This document shows positions 36,009 through 43,750 of a stretch of 64,000 bases of DNA, in pieces; the first letter of the stretch is position 1; the number at the start of each line of letters is the position of its first letter. A program made the position numbers and the translations under genes. This DNA is from Burkholderiales bacterium (lineage in GTDB: Bacteria; Pseudomonadota; Gammaproteobacteria; Burkholderiales; Burkholderiaceae_C): positions 1 to 64,000 of the forward strand of contig JACRNC010000024.1 in assembly GCA_016219375.1 (NCBI GenBank), read 5' to 3'. Below the pieces are notes generated by a model, which had not been told where the DNA came from, did no database searches, and saw nothing but the letters and a program-made list of their open reading frames with translations.

Positions 36009-37163
36009 TTACACCGCCGGCGCAGCCGCCACGGCCGCCGGCTTTGCTGCCGCGGCGGCAGCGGGGGCCGCAGCCGCGCCCACCGTGCCGGCCAGGGCCA
36101 TCGTCTTGGCCGCGCGCCGCACCAGCCAGCCGCCGGCATCGCGCACGAAGGGCAAGGCGTTCGGGCGCCGCTGCACCAGCCACCAGCCGGCCAGGCCGGC
36201 GGCCACCAGCGCAGCCATCGTCGTCTTGGGATTGAGCTTGGCGCGGGTGTAGACGCTGCGCTGCGCGCGGTGGCCGGTCTCGCCTTCGATGCTGCCCACC
36301 TTGCTCGGCTGGTGCAGCGCGCCCTGCTCGTCGCGGGCGGGCTGGTCGCTGAGCTGGGCGTTGACCATGAACTTCTCGCTGATGCGGTCCATCAGGCGCG
36401 GCGCGGCATGGCCCAGGGTGTGGAACATGCGTGCGGCGCTGCCGATGTAGAGGTCGCGGATGGGCGTCTCGGCGGCATACAGGATGGCGGCGGCGGCTTC
36501 CTCGGGCTTGTAGACCGGCGGGGGCAGCTTGGGCTGCAGGCCGGTGTAGTTGCGCGCGTTCTCGGCGAAGTGGGTGTTGATGGCCGCGGGCTTGATCAGC
36601 GTGACCGAGATCGGGATGCCGGCTTCCTCCATCTCCAGCCGCAAGGCGTCGGTGTAGCCCTTCACGGCATGCTTGCTGGCGCAGTACATGCCCTGCAGCG
36701 GCACGGAGACGTCGCTGAGCATGCTGCCCAGGTTGACGATGGCGCCGCCGGTGTGGCGCAGGTGCTCCACGGCCACTTCGCAGCCGTAGACCACGCCCCA
36801 GAAGTTGGTGTCCATGAGGCGGTGGTTGTCTTCGTCGCTGACCTCGTCGAGCCGGCCCCAGATGCTGACGCCGGCGTTGTTGACCCAGGTGTCGAAGCCG
36901 CCGAAGTGCTCCTTGGCCTGCTCGGCGATGCGGCGCACGTCTTCGCGCTTGCCGACGTCGGCCACCACGGCGATGGCCTCGCCGCCGCGGTCGCGGATGC
37001 CGGCCACGATCTCGTTGAGCGCGGCCTCGTCGCGCGCGGCCAGCACCAGCCGCGCGCCCTGGTCGGCCGCGCCCAGCGCCGTGGCCAGGCCGATGCCACT
37101 GGAGGCCCCGGTGATGACGACGGTCTGTTCCTTCAGCGGCTTGAGGTGATGGCGTTTAGGCAT
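36009..37163 (-). CDS. SDR family oxidoreductase with C-terminal membrane segment
   Basis: A 384-residue short-chain dehydrogenase. Cofactor motif VVITGASSGIGLATALG (about 15-31), NNAGVSIWG (about 93), catalytic Ser in LGSMLSDVS and Y-x3-K in GMYCASKHAVKGY. The C-terminal 90 residues add a hydrophobic helix (MAALVAAGLAGWWLVQRR) and an Ala-rich tail, so the enzyme is probably membrane-attached. The substrate is unknown. ATG 37163 is chosen because similarity begins there; the open frame beyond runs into the repeat cluster. A related but broken SDR gene lies at 59179-60010. Confidence 0.85.
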   Translation of the reverse strand: MPKRHHLKPLKEQTVVITGASSGIGLATALGAADQGARLVLAARDEAALNEIVAGIRDRGGEAIAVVADVGKREDVRRIAEQAKEHFGGFDTWVNNAGVSIWGRLDEVSDEDNHRLMDTNFWGVVYGCEVAVEHLRHTGGAIVNLGSMLSDVSVPLQGMYCASKHAVKGYTDALRLEMEEAGIPISVTLIKPAAINTHFAENARNYTGLQPKLPPPVYKPEEAAAAILYAAETPIRDLYIGSAARMFHTLGHAAPRLMDRISEKFMVNAQLSDQPARDEQGALHQPSKVGSIEGETGHRAQRSVYTRAKLNPKTTMAALVAAGLAGWWLVQRRPNALPFVRDAGGWLVRRAAKTMALAGTVGAAAAPAAAAAAKPAAVAAAPAV

Positions 37164-37309
37164 GGCGGGCTCCGGTTGCGGTTGTGGGGTGGGTTGACCG
37201 CTGGACTCGGCAAGCGGCGTACCGGGCGCGAGTAGTGGAGGCCGCTGTTGCGGTTGCGGTGTGGTGCGGTTGACGCTGGAAGGGCATCGTCCTGCAACGT
37301 GCGGAGCGG

Positions 37310-37539
37310 GCCCGCAGGCCGGCCGGGGTGCCGGCGCGCGACAGCGGTGGTCCGGCCGGTGGCCGGACTGCCCTGCGCTGCTCGCCCGGGCGGGCGGCTG
37401 CGGTGGCTTCGGTTCCGGCCCTGAACGGGCCGGCCCATAAATCCTCCTCGCCGGTCCGTCGCAAGCGCCGGACTTCCCCGCCCGTTCTGCGCTGCTCGGC
37501 ACCGCAAACGCGCGCCGGCACCCCGGCCGGCCTGCGGGC
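37310..37539 (-). repeat. 230-bp structured intergenic element, family 2 copy 1
   Basis: Bounded by perfect 31-bp inverted repeats (37310-37340 and 37509-37539). Internal hairpins include CCGGCCC-TGAAC-GGGCCGG (37415-37433). On the minus strand AGGAGGATTTATG (ATG at 37438-37436) resembles a ribosome binding site plus start codon. It shares a block with family 1: 37369-37393 matches 7520-7544 of copy A at 23 of 25 bases. The adjacent 37164-37309 contains no gene. Confidence 0.88.
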
Positions 37540-37643
37540 TGTCATCGGCGGTGGCGGGTCGCGGAGATGGCGGCGGCGCGACGGCCGCCTCGGCTTCATG
37601 GAGCGCCGCGATCGATAGCCATGCATGCTGCGCCGCTCACGCA

Positions 37644-37877
37644 GCGGCCGGGGCGGGTGGGCAGGGCGGCGCCTGTGCGGTGCCGAGCATCGCAGCCGCA
37701 CCGGGGCAGTCCAGCGCCGCAGGCGTTGGACCAGGCGAGGAGGATTTATGGGCCCGTCCGTTCAGGACGGGATCCGAAGCCACCGCAGCCTGCCCGGGGT
37801 GGCGAGAAGCGCAGGGGACCGATGCCGCAGGCATCGGCGCCGCACTTGAAGCCGACCTGCCCACCCGCCCCGGCCGC
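37644..37877 (+). repeat. 234-bp structured intergenic element, family 2 copy 2
   Basis: Inverted relative to copy 1, with perfect 22-bp ends (37644-37665 and 37856-37877) whose sequence is unrelated to the ends of copy 1. The core is shared: GCGGTGCCGAGCA, AGGCGAGGAGGATTTATGGG and CCGAAGCCACCGCAG. Hairpin CCCGTCC-GTTCA-GGACGGG (37753-37771) replaces the CCGGCCC/GGGCCGG stem of copy 1 while keeping the loop. A second stem GTCCAGCGCC/GGCGTTGGAC also differs by compensated changes. A 33-codon frame starts at the ATG 37748. Confidence 0.87.
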
Positions 37878-37903
37878 CCTCGCCGACCATCGCAGGCGAA
37901 ACA

Positions 37904-37940
37904 CTGTCGCGCCGGCACCCCGGCCGGCCTGCGGGCCCGC
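37904..37940 (+). repeat. Solo end fragment of family 2 copy 1 type
   Basis: A 37-bp stretch matches one end of the element at 37310-37539 apart from a 2-bp deletion (common text GCCGGCACCCCGGCCGGCCT). It lies 26 bp after copy 2 with no partner arm at the expected distance, so it is a remnant of another copy or of a nested insertion. Confidence 0.8.
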
Positions 37941-37964
37941 GCAAGCCTCAACCAGCGGGCGTTA

Positions 37965-38053
37965 CCTACACCGGCCCCTGCGCGGGAAACACGAAGTGAG
38001 GCCGGCACCATGCGAAAACTGATCCCCTACACCGGCCCCTGCGCGGGAAACAC
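37965..38053. repeat. Two 28-bp direct repeats, 61-bp period (CRISPR-like unit)
   Basis: Identical 28-bp copies at 37965-37992 and 38026-38053 (they end TGCGCGGGAAACAC) flank a unique 33-bp spacer. A 28/33 layout with a 61-bp period is the geometry of type I-E CRISPR arrays, and the 14-base end resembles the TGCGCGGGGAACAC end of E. coli-type I-E repeats. Only two copies exist, no cas gene is in the window, and the remaining half of the repeat does not resemble I-E repeats. It may be an array remnant or an unrelated duplication. Confidence 0.85.
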
Positions 38054-38084
38054 AACAAGCCCGGTCAGCGTGCTCCAGCCACCC

Positions 38085-38840
38085 TCAAGCCACCGGCTCC
38101 CCGCCGACGAAGGCCTTGAGCTCGCCCGGCGCGAAGGCCGTCCATTGCTCGTCGCAGGTCAGCGGCTCGGTGGCGATGACGGCCACGCGGTCGCCGGGCT
38201 GGGTGAGCTCGGCGAAGTTGACCGCCATGTCCTCGTCTTGCAGCCGCGCGACGCCGAAAGGATGCTGGCGCACGACGTAATGCAGCTTGGTGGAGCCGTG
38301 GGCCCACAGCGCATCGCCGTTGCTCAGCATGAAGTTGAAGGTGCCGTGGCGCGTCAGCGTGGGCAGCAGCTCGCGCAGCGTGGCGGTCAGCGCCGGCACG
38401 TCGGGCACGCTGGCGTGCTCCTTGGCCAGCTGCTGCAGCAGCCAGCAGAAGGCGCGCTCGCTGTCGGTGTCGCCCACCGGGCGGAAGGCGGCGTGCAGGT
38501 GCGGGTGGAAGTCCTTCAGGTCGCCGTTGTGGGCGAAGACCCAGTAGCGGCCCCAGAGCTCGCGCACGAACGGGTGGCAGTTCTCCAGGCCCACCCGCCC
38601 CTGCGTGGCCTTGCGGATGTGGGCGATGACGTGGCGGCTCTTGATCGGATAGCGCTTGACCATGTCGGCCACCGGCGACTGGCTGGCCGGGCAGTCATCG
38701 ACGAACAGGCGCACGCCCTTGCCCTCGAAGAAGGCGATGCCGAAGCCGTCGGCGTGCTCGGCCGCGCGCGTGGCAAAGCCGGTGAAGCTGAAGACGATGT
38801 CGGTCGGCGTGTTGCCGTTCATGCCCAGGAGCTGACACAT
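38085..38840 (-). CDS. Class II glutamine amidotransferase (YafJ-like)
   Basis: A 251-residue N-terminal-nucleophile amidotransferase. Cys2 (MCQLLGMNGN) would be the nucleophile after Met removal; HIRKATQGRVGLENCHPF and FAHNGDLKDF are typical glutaminase-domain motifs. There is no fused synthase domain, as in YafJ/YafJ-like proteins, so the acceptor reaction is unknown. Start ATG 38840 is fixed by the need for Cys2. The 278 bp to the divergent gene at 39119 contains no recognised gene. Confidence 0.88.
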   Translation of the reverse strand: MCQLLGMNGNTPTDIVFSFTGFATRAAEHADGFGIAFFEGKGVRLFVDDCPASQSPVADMVKRYPIKSRHVIAHIRKATQGRVGLENCHPFVRELWGRYWVFAHNGDLKDFHPHLHAAFRPVGDTDSERAFCWLLQQLAKEHASVPDVPALTATLRELLPTLTRHGTFNFMLSNGDALWAHGSTKLHYVVRQHPFGVARLQDEDMAVNFAELTQPGDRVAVIATEPLTCDEQWTAFAPGELKAFVGGEPVA

Positions 38841-39118
38841 GGCGCAGGGTGGTGAAAAGGACGGGTGGTTCAGGGGCAGCCCGAGGGCTGGGCGCAGCGG
38901 CTGGCAGACCGGCCCCCCCCCGGCGCGTCCGTCGCCACCGGCAAGCCTGACCGGCCGCCCACTGTGGCACAGCCGCTGCCGGGTGTTCCCTCCCCCTTGT
39001 TCCGGGGCAGTGGGGATTCTTCACGCATCTGCATGTGAACTTGGTCACGCGCAAGTCAAGGTGGCATGCCTACAGTTGCCCAAACGCCCGTTTGACCGCA
39101 CACAAGCCGCCTGCCTGC

Positions 39119-39949
39119 ATGCCCACCGCACCGCTCGCACTGACCCTGCCCTTCCCCCTCACGCCCGAGGCGCCGCGCCCGCGGCCCCATGGCGAGCTGC
39201 TGAACCGCGTGCCCGCTGAAGCCGCGCCGCGGCCCCACGCGGCGACCGCGCCGTTGAGTGCGCCGGTGAGTGCGGTGGGCGACAGCACGCCCGGCGCAGC
39301 GGCCCGGGGCCCGCAGGCAGTGGAGCTGGCCTACACCGTCAGGCTGGTGCGCACGCCGCAGGAGCTGGCCGAGGTGCGCGCCCTGCGCGGGCGGGCCTAT
39401 GACCGGGTGCTGCCCGGGCTGGGCGCGCACTTCGCGCAGCCCGATCCGGCCGACGAGGCGCCCGGCACGCTGATCTACGCCGCGCGCGACAAGGCCACCG
39501 GCGCGCTCATCGGCTCATCGCGCGTGCGCACCAACCGCTGCGAGCCGCTGGCGGTGCAGGCCAGCGTCGATCTGCCGGCCGGGCTGCACGGCCACCACCT
39601 GGCCGAGGTGACGCGCTACGTGGTCGACGCCGACTACAAGCGCGACGCGCCGCAGCGCGGGCTGCTCAAGGCGATGGCGCTCACCGGCCACCTGCTGCAG
39701 GTGCGCGCCTTCGTCATCACCGCGCGCGAGAAGATGGTGCGCCGCTACAAGGCCCTGGGCCTGGAGCTGCTGCTGGACGGCCAGGCCTTCCCGATGGCGC
39801 ACATCGGCGGCCTGCCGCACTGCGTGATGGCCTTCGATCTGCACCAGGGCCTGCAGCGGCTGCGGCAGATGCAGCACCCGATCTCGCCCTTTATCGAGGA
39901 TGAGTGGCACCCGGATCTGCAGGTGCTCGAAGGGTTGCTGCGGGGCTGA
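39119..39949 (+). CDS. GNAT-fold acyltransferase, FeeM/exosortase-associated type
   Basis: A 276-residue protein. After a disordered Pro/Ala-rich N-terminus (about 1-65) comes a domain resembling N-acyl amino acid synthase FeeM and related GNAT enzymes: VRLVRTPQELAEVRALRGRA, LIGSSRVRTN, LAEVTRYVVDADYKR and VITAREKMVRRYKALGLEL. FeeM-like enzymes join acyl-ACP to an amino acid. Activity here is inferred from the fold only. ATG 39119 is preferred over an upstream start at 39035 that is in frame but adds unlike sequence. Confidence 0.55.
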   Translation: MPTAPLALTLPFPLTPEAPRPRPHGELLNRVPAEAAPRPHAATAPLSAPVSAVGDSTPGAAARGPQAVELAYTVRLVRTPQELAEVRALRGRAYDRVLPGLGAHFAQPDPADEAPGTLIYAARDKATGALIGSSRVRTNRCEPLAVQASVDLPAGLHGHHLAEVTRYVVDADYKRDAPQRGLLKAMALTGHLLQVRAFVITAREKMVRRYKALGLELLLDGQAFPMAHIGGLPHCVMAFDLHQGLQRLRQMQHPISPFIEDEWHPDLQVLEGLLRG

Positions 39950-39985
39950 AAACCGGCCCGAGCCCGGGCCGGCCCCTCCTGTGGC

Positions 39986-40963
39986 CTACAGCCAGCCCGC
40001 CTTGCGAAAGCGCCAGTACAGCGCGCCGCACACCGCCCCCACCACGCCCAGCGCGGCCGGGTAGCCCCAGCGCCAGTGCAGCTCGGGCATGAACTCGAAG
40101 TTCATGCCCCACACGCCGACGAAGGCCGTGGCCACGGCGAAGATCCCCGCCCAGGCGGCCAGGCGCTTGGTCACCTCGCCTTCTTCGATGGCGACCATCG
40201 ACAGATTGACCTGGATGGCCGTGCCGATGGTGTCGCGCAGGCCTTCGATGGTGGCGTTGATGCGCGCCAGGTGGTCGGCCACGTCGCGGAAGTAGTCCTC
40301 AGTCTGCGCCACCAGCGCCGGCACGCGGCCGTGGTAGAGCTTGCCCAGGGCATCGAGCAGGGGCGCCACCGCGCGCTTGACGATGGCCAGGCGGTGCTTG
40401 AGGTCGTACAGCCGCTCGATGTTGGTCCGCGCCGCACCCTTGACGAAGATCTGCTCCTCGATGTCGTCGAGCTCGGCCTCCAGGTCCTCAATCAGCGGGA
40501 AGTACCGGTCGACCACGTTGTCCAGCAGCGCATAGAGCACGAAGGCCGGCCCCAGGCGCAGCAGGTGCGGCTCGCGCTCGGCGCGCTCGCGCACGCCCAG
40601 CAGCGGGCGCTGGCTGCGGTTGCGCACCGACAGCACGAAGTTGGGCCCGGTGAAGACATGCACCTCGCCGACCTGCGGGTCGCGCGCCTCGCCCTCCAGC
40701 GTGTGCACCACGGTGAAGAGCATGTCGCCGCCAGCCTGCACGTACTCCTCGACCTTGGGCCGCTGATGGCCGTGGTGCGCGTCCTCCACCGCCAGGTCGT
40801 GCAGCTTGAAGAGCCGCTGCATGGTGGCCAGCTCCAGCTCGGTGGCATCGCGCAGCGCCACCCAGACGAAGCAGCCCGGCCGGGCCAGGTAGTCGGGGAT
40901 GGCATCGATGGGGATGTCGCCCAGCTTGTCGCCCTGGGCATAGGCGGCGCAGTTGATCAGCAT
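39986..40963 (-). CDS. corA: CorA family divalent metal ion transporter
   Basis: A 325-residue channel for Mg2+ or related ions. The long cytoplasmic N-terminal domain and helical region (DYFRDVADHLARINATIEGL) precede two C-terminal transmembrane helices with the selectivity motif GMN in VGVWGMNFEFMPEL. Start ATG 40963 (MLINCAAYAQGDKL) is chosen by domain position. It is convergent with the acyltransferase gene, 36 bp apart. Confidence 0.93.
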   Translation of the reverse strand: MLINCAAYAQGDKLGDIPIDAIPDYLARPGCFVWVALRDATELELATMQRLFKLHDLAVEDAHHGHQRPKVEEYVQAGGDMLFTVVHTLEGEARDPQVGEVHVFTGPNFVLSVRNRSQRPLLGVRERAEREPHLLRLGPAFVLYALLDNVVDRYFPLIEDLEAELDDIEEQIFVKGAARTNIERLYDLKHRLAIVKRAVAPLLDALGKLYHGRVPALVAQTEDYFRDVADHLARINATIEGLRDTIGTAIQVNLSMVAIEEGEVTKRLAAWAGIFAVATAFVGVWGMNFEFMPELHWRWGYPAALGVVGAVCGALYWRFRKAGWL

Positions 40964-41107
40964 GGGGGCCGATCGTGCCATGCGGGCCGCGTCTGAAGCG
41001 GTGTGACGCACGACGGCGCGATGCACGAGGGCGTGACCCGACCCCGGCGTGCCGCAGGGGCCGCGCGGGGCATGCTGGCGCGTCGGGCGCCTGCTGTCGC
41101 ACCATCC

Positions 41108-42364
41108 TCAGAGATCGGCGAACAGCGGCAGCGGCTCCATCGCCTGCAGCGGCGCGGCATCCGGCTCGTCCAGCGTGCTCAGATGGCCGGCGCGCACGCC
41201 CAGCAGGCGCAGGCGGCGCTCCAGCGGGGCGCGCTTGAGGCAGCGGCCGGCCCACAGACGGATGTCGGCCGCCGTGGTCACCGGCTGCGGCAGGCTGAGC
41301 TCGCGCGTGACGGTGCGGAAGTCGTCATAGCGCAGCTTGATGCCGATGTTGCGCGCCTTGACGCCCTTGCGGGCCAGGTCGGCGGCCAGTTGCTCGCACA
41401 GGCGGGTGAAGCGCTCGCCGAGCTGCGCGCGGTCCAGCCGCGGATGCAGGTCGCGATCGAAGGTGGTCTCGCGGCTGATGGACTTGGGCTCGCGGTGCGT
41501 GACCACGGGGCGCTCGTCGCGGCCGTGGGCGGCGTCGGCCAGCCAGCGGCCGTAGGCGTCGCCGAAGCGCGCGATCAGCACGGCGGGGTCCACGTGCGCC
41601 AAGTCGCCCAAGGTGTGCAGCCCCATGTCGGCCAGCTTTGCCGCGGCCTTCGGGCCGATGCCGTTGAGCGAGCGGGCCGGCAGCGGCCAGATGCGCGCCG
41701 GGATGTCGGCCCGCGTCAGCAGCGTGATGCCGCGCGGCTTGTCCAGCTCGGACGCCAGCTTGGACAGCAGCTTGTTGGGCGTGATGCCGATGGAGCAGGT
41801 CAGGCCTGTGGCATCCGCCACCGCCTGCTGCAGCCGCAGCGCCAGCCGCCGTGCGCCGGCCAGCGCATCGCCGGCGTCCGCGTCCTGCGCGCCGGGCACG
41901 TCGGTGAGGTCGATGTAGATCTCGTCGATGCCGCGGTCCTCGATCACCGGCGCAATGGCCGCCACCGCCGCCTTGAAGGCGCGCGAGGCGCGCTTGTAGG
42001 CCTCGAAGTCCGCGGGCAGCAGGATGGCGTCCGGCGCGAGCTGCGCGGCCTTCATCAGCCCCATGCCCGAGTGCACGCCGAAGGCCCGGGCCTCATAAGT
42101 GGCCGTGGTCACCACGCCGCGGCCGGCGTACTGCCGCAGCCGCGGCCAGTCGGCGGGATCGCGCCGGCCCGCATCGGCCGGCACCGCACGCGAGCCGCCC
42201 ACCACCACCGGCAGCCCGCGCAGCTCGGGCCGGCGCTGCAGCTCCACGGACGCGAAGAAGGCGTCCATGTCGAGGTGGGCGATGATGCGGCGGGGCACAA
42301 CCGCCTCAGGCGGCGGCGAGGGAGACGACTGCGGGCTCACCAGCGCGAGCTTACGCAGGATCAC
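41108..42364 (-). CDS. dinB: DNA polymerase IV (Y family)
   Basis: A 418-residue translesion polymerase. The catalytic motifs are HLDMDAFFASVE (about 30) and DRGIDEIYIDLTD (about 143), followed by helix-hairpin-helix text LNGIGPKAAAKLADMGLHTLGDLA and the little-finger domain (HREPKSISRETTFDRDL). An insert of about 20 residues (SRAVPADAGRRDPADWPRL) lies in the palm region near 58-78. No typical beta-clamp motif is obvious beyond the final PLPLFADL, which is a fair match. Confidence 0.94.
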   Translation of the reverse strand: MILRKLALVSPQSSPSPPPEAVVPRRIIAHLDMDAFFASVELQRRPELRGLPVVVGGSRAVPADAGRRDPADWPRLRQYAGRGVVTTATYEARAFGVHSGMGLMKAAQLAPDAILLPADFEAYKRASRAFKAAVAAIAPVIEDRGIDEIYIDLTDVPGAQDADAGDALAGARRLALRLQQAVADATGLTCSIGITPNKLLSKLASELDKPRGITLLTRADIPARIWPLPARSLNGIGPKAAAKLADMGLHTLGDLAHVDPAVLIARFGDAYGRWLADAAHGRDERPVVTHREPKSISRETTFDRDLHPRLDRAQLGERFTRLCEQLAADLARKGVKARNIGIKLRYDDFRTVTRELSLPQPVTTAADIRLWAGRCLKRAPLERRLRLLGVRAGHLSTLDEPDAAPLQAMEPLPLFADL

Positions 42365-42451
42365 CGGCCCGGTTCGACAGGCCGTTCACCGGGCCGGGCC
42401 GGGCCAGGCCAGGCAGGGCGCCGCCGCGCTTGAGCGCTCAGGCGTGGCGCG

Positions 42452-42676
42452 TCACGCCTGTTGCACCAGCTCGGCCAGGCCTCGGTCGAGCAGCCACTGC
42501 AGTGCGGCTTCGGGCTGGGGCAGCGGGGTGCCGTGGGTCAGCAGGGCGTCCAAGGGCGTGATGCCGTTGAGCAGCAGCAGCACGCGGCGCGGCGCCTCGG
42601 GCAGCAGGTCGGGGCGGTTGATGGCGGCGTGCTGGCCGCTGGATGTACGGCGGTAGACGGCATTCAGGTGCGGCAT
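42452..42676 (-). CDS. Small conserved-type protein downstream of epsA
   Basis: A 74-residue protein (MPHLNAVYRRTSSGQHAAINRP...) starting 15 bp after the EpsA-type regulator gene on the same strand. The layout 'VY-K/R-T-x-x-G ... RVLLLLNGITPLDALL' resembles small betaproteobacterial proteins with a VYRKT start and a hydrophobic LLxxxNG core, seen near regulatory and pilus genes. Function unknown. Its regular amino-acid composition and coupling support expression. Confidence 0.6.
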   Translation of the reverse strand: MPHLNAVYRRTSSGQHAAINRPDLLPEAPRRVLLLLNGITPLDALLTHGTPLPQPEAALQWLLDRGLAELVQQA

Positions 42677-42691
42677 GGCGGCTCTCGCGGG

Positions 42692-43576
42692 TCAAGCCGG
42701 GCGCAACTCGCGCAGCGGTGGCTCGGGCAGGGGAGGCAGGCTGGTGTGCACCGCAGTGGGTGTCACCTGAGGTGGCTCGGAGCCGAGCAAGTTCAGCGCC
42801 ATGGCCTTGGCCACGGCCTGGGCGCGGTTGGATGCACCGAGCTTGCGCAGGATCTTCTGCACGTGATTCTTGACGGTGAGGGCGCTGATCTGCAGGGCGT
42901 CGGCGATCTGCTGGTTGCTCAGGCCCTCGCGCACCCAGCGCAGGATCTCGCGCTCGCGCTCGGTGATGGCCGCACCCGATGCGCTGCTGCGGCCGGCGCG
43001 CGGCACCAGGCCGGGGGCGGCCAGCGGGCCGCCCAGGCCGGACTCCATCGCATGCACACGCAGGTAGGTGGCATGCAGATAGGGCAGCAGCAGGCCCAGG
43101 GCGCAGGCGGCACCGTCACCGGGCGGGCAGTCGGGCGAGCCGAAGATGAAGAGTGTCTCCAGCTCGGCCGGGCGGCCGGGGCGCGAGACGCCGTGCACCA
43201 GCAGTCGCGCAAAGCCGGCATCGGCCAGCGTGGCGGCGGCCGGATCGGCCAGGCGCCAGGGCTGCAGGTCGACCAGCGTGGGCTCTTGTCGGCCGTCTAT
43301 CCACGACAGGGCCAGGCGCTGGGTGAGCAGGCTGCGCGGCTCGGCCAGCACGGCCAGGGCTGCGGGTGGGACCGGAACGCTGTGCAGCGTCTCGAAGACC
43401 AGGTCGCGCCGCGCGCGGTCGTAGACGCCGCAGACGGCCAGCTTGTGCGGCAGCAGGCGCTGCATGTCGGCCTGCGTCCACAAGAAGTACTGGTAGCGGC
43501 GCCGCACCTGCGCCGCGGCCTCGATGATGCGCAGCAGGCAGTCGGAGTGCTCCGGCGCGATGGCAGGCGGGTGCAT
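42692..43576 (-). CDS. epsA: EpsA-type LuxR family transcriptional regulator
   Basis: A 294-residue regulator. The N-terminal half matches the XrtB/PEP-CTERM-associated EpsA family (IIEAAAQVRRRYQYFLWTQA, MQRLLPHKLAVCGVYD). The C-terminal LuxR HTH is EREILRWVREGLSNQQIADA followed by LTVKNHVQKILRKLGASNRA. No acyl-homoserine-lactone domain is seen. Start ATG 43576 is set by family similarity. It lies 174 bp past the secretion operon on the same strand, and its upstream region shares a compound motif with the promoter of that operon. Confidence 0.82.
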   Translation of the reverse strand: MHPPAIAPEHSDCLLRIIEAAAQVRRRYQYFLWTQADMQRLLPHKLAVCGVYDRARRDLVFETLHSVPVPPAALAVLAEPRSLLTQRLALSWIDGRQEPTLVDLQPWRLADPAAATLADAGFARLLVHGVSRPGRPAELETLFIFGSPDCPPGDGAACALGLLLPYLHATYLRVHAMESGLGGPLAAPGLVPRAGRSSASGAAITEREREILRWVREGLSNQQIADALQISALTVKNHVQKILRKLGASNRAQAVAKAMALNLLGSEPPQVTPTAVHTSLPPLPEPPLRELRPA

Positions 43577-43652
43577 GGAAAGCGGCTGTCCCTCTTGTCT
43601 TATCGGCCGGCCCGCGCAGGGCCGGTGCGGCCCGCATGTGCGTGAGCGGCCG

Positions 43653-43690
43653 GCGCATGCTAGGTAAGCGGCGTGACCGTTTGTTGACCC
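43653..43690 (-). promoter_or_regulatory. Shared compound motif upstream of epsA
   Basis: On the minus strand the order is GGGTCA (43690-43685), GTCAC (43677-43673) and TACCTAGCAT (43666-43657). The same three blocks with identical spacing occur at 54093-54130 before gspG. Over 43653-43677 the two sites agree at 21 of 25 bases. TAGCAT could serve as a -10, giving a leader of about 75 nt to the epsA ATG. Confidence 0.65.
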
Positions 43691-43750
43691 GGGGCCGGCA
43701 GCATGAGCCGATCGGACCATGACCGTGGCCGAACCCCTGATGCCGATGGA

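Noticed and set aside
36009..42676. A biosynthetic gene cluster around the SDR, amidotransferase and acyltransferase
   Set aside because: The genes face different directions, are separated by repeats and by corA and dinB, and no carrier protein, synthetase or exporter is present.
42452..42676. Toxin-antitoxin partner for the EpsA regulator
   Set aside because: The small protein has no antitoxin or toxin motif and EpsA belongs to a known regulator family.
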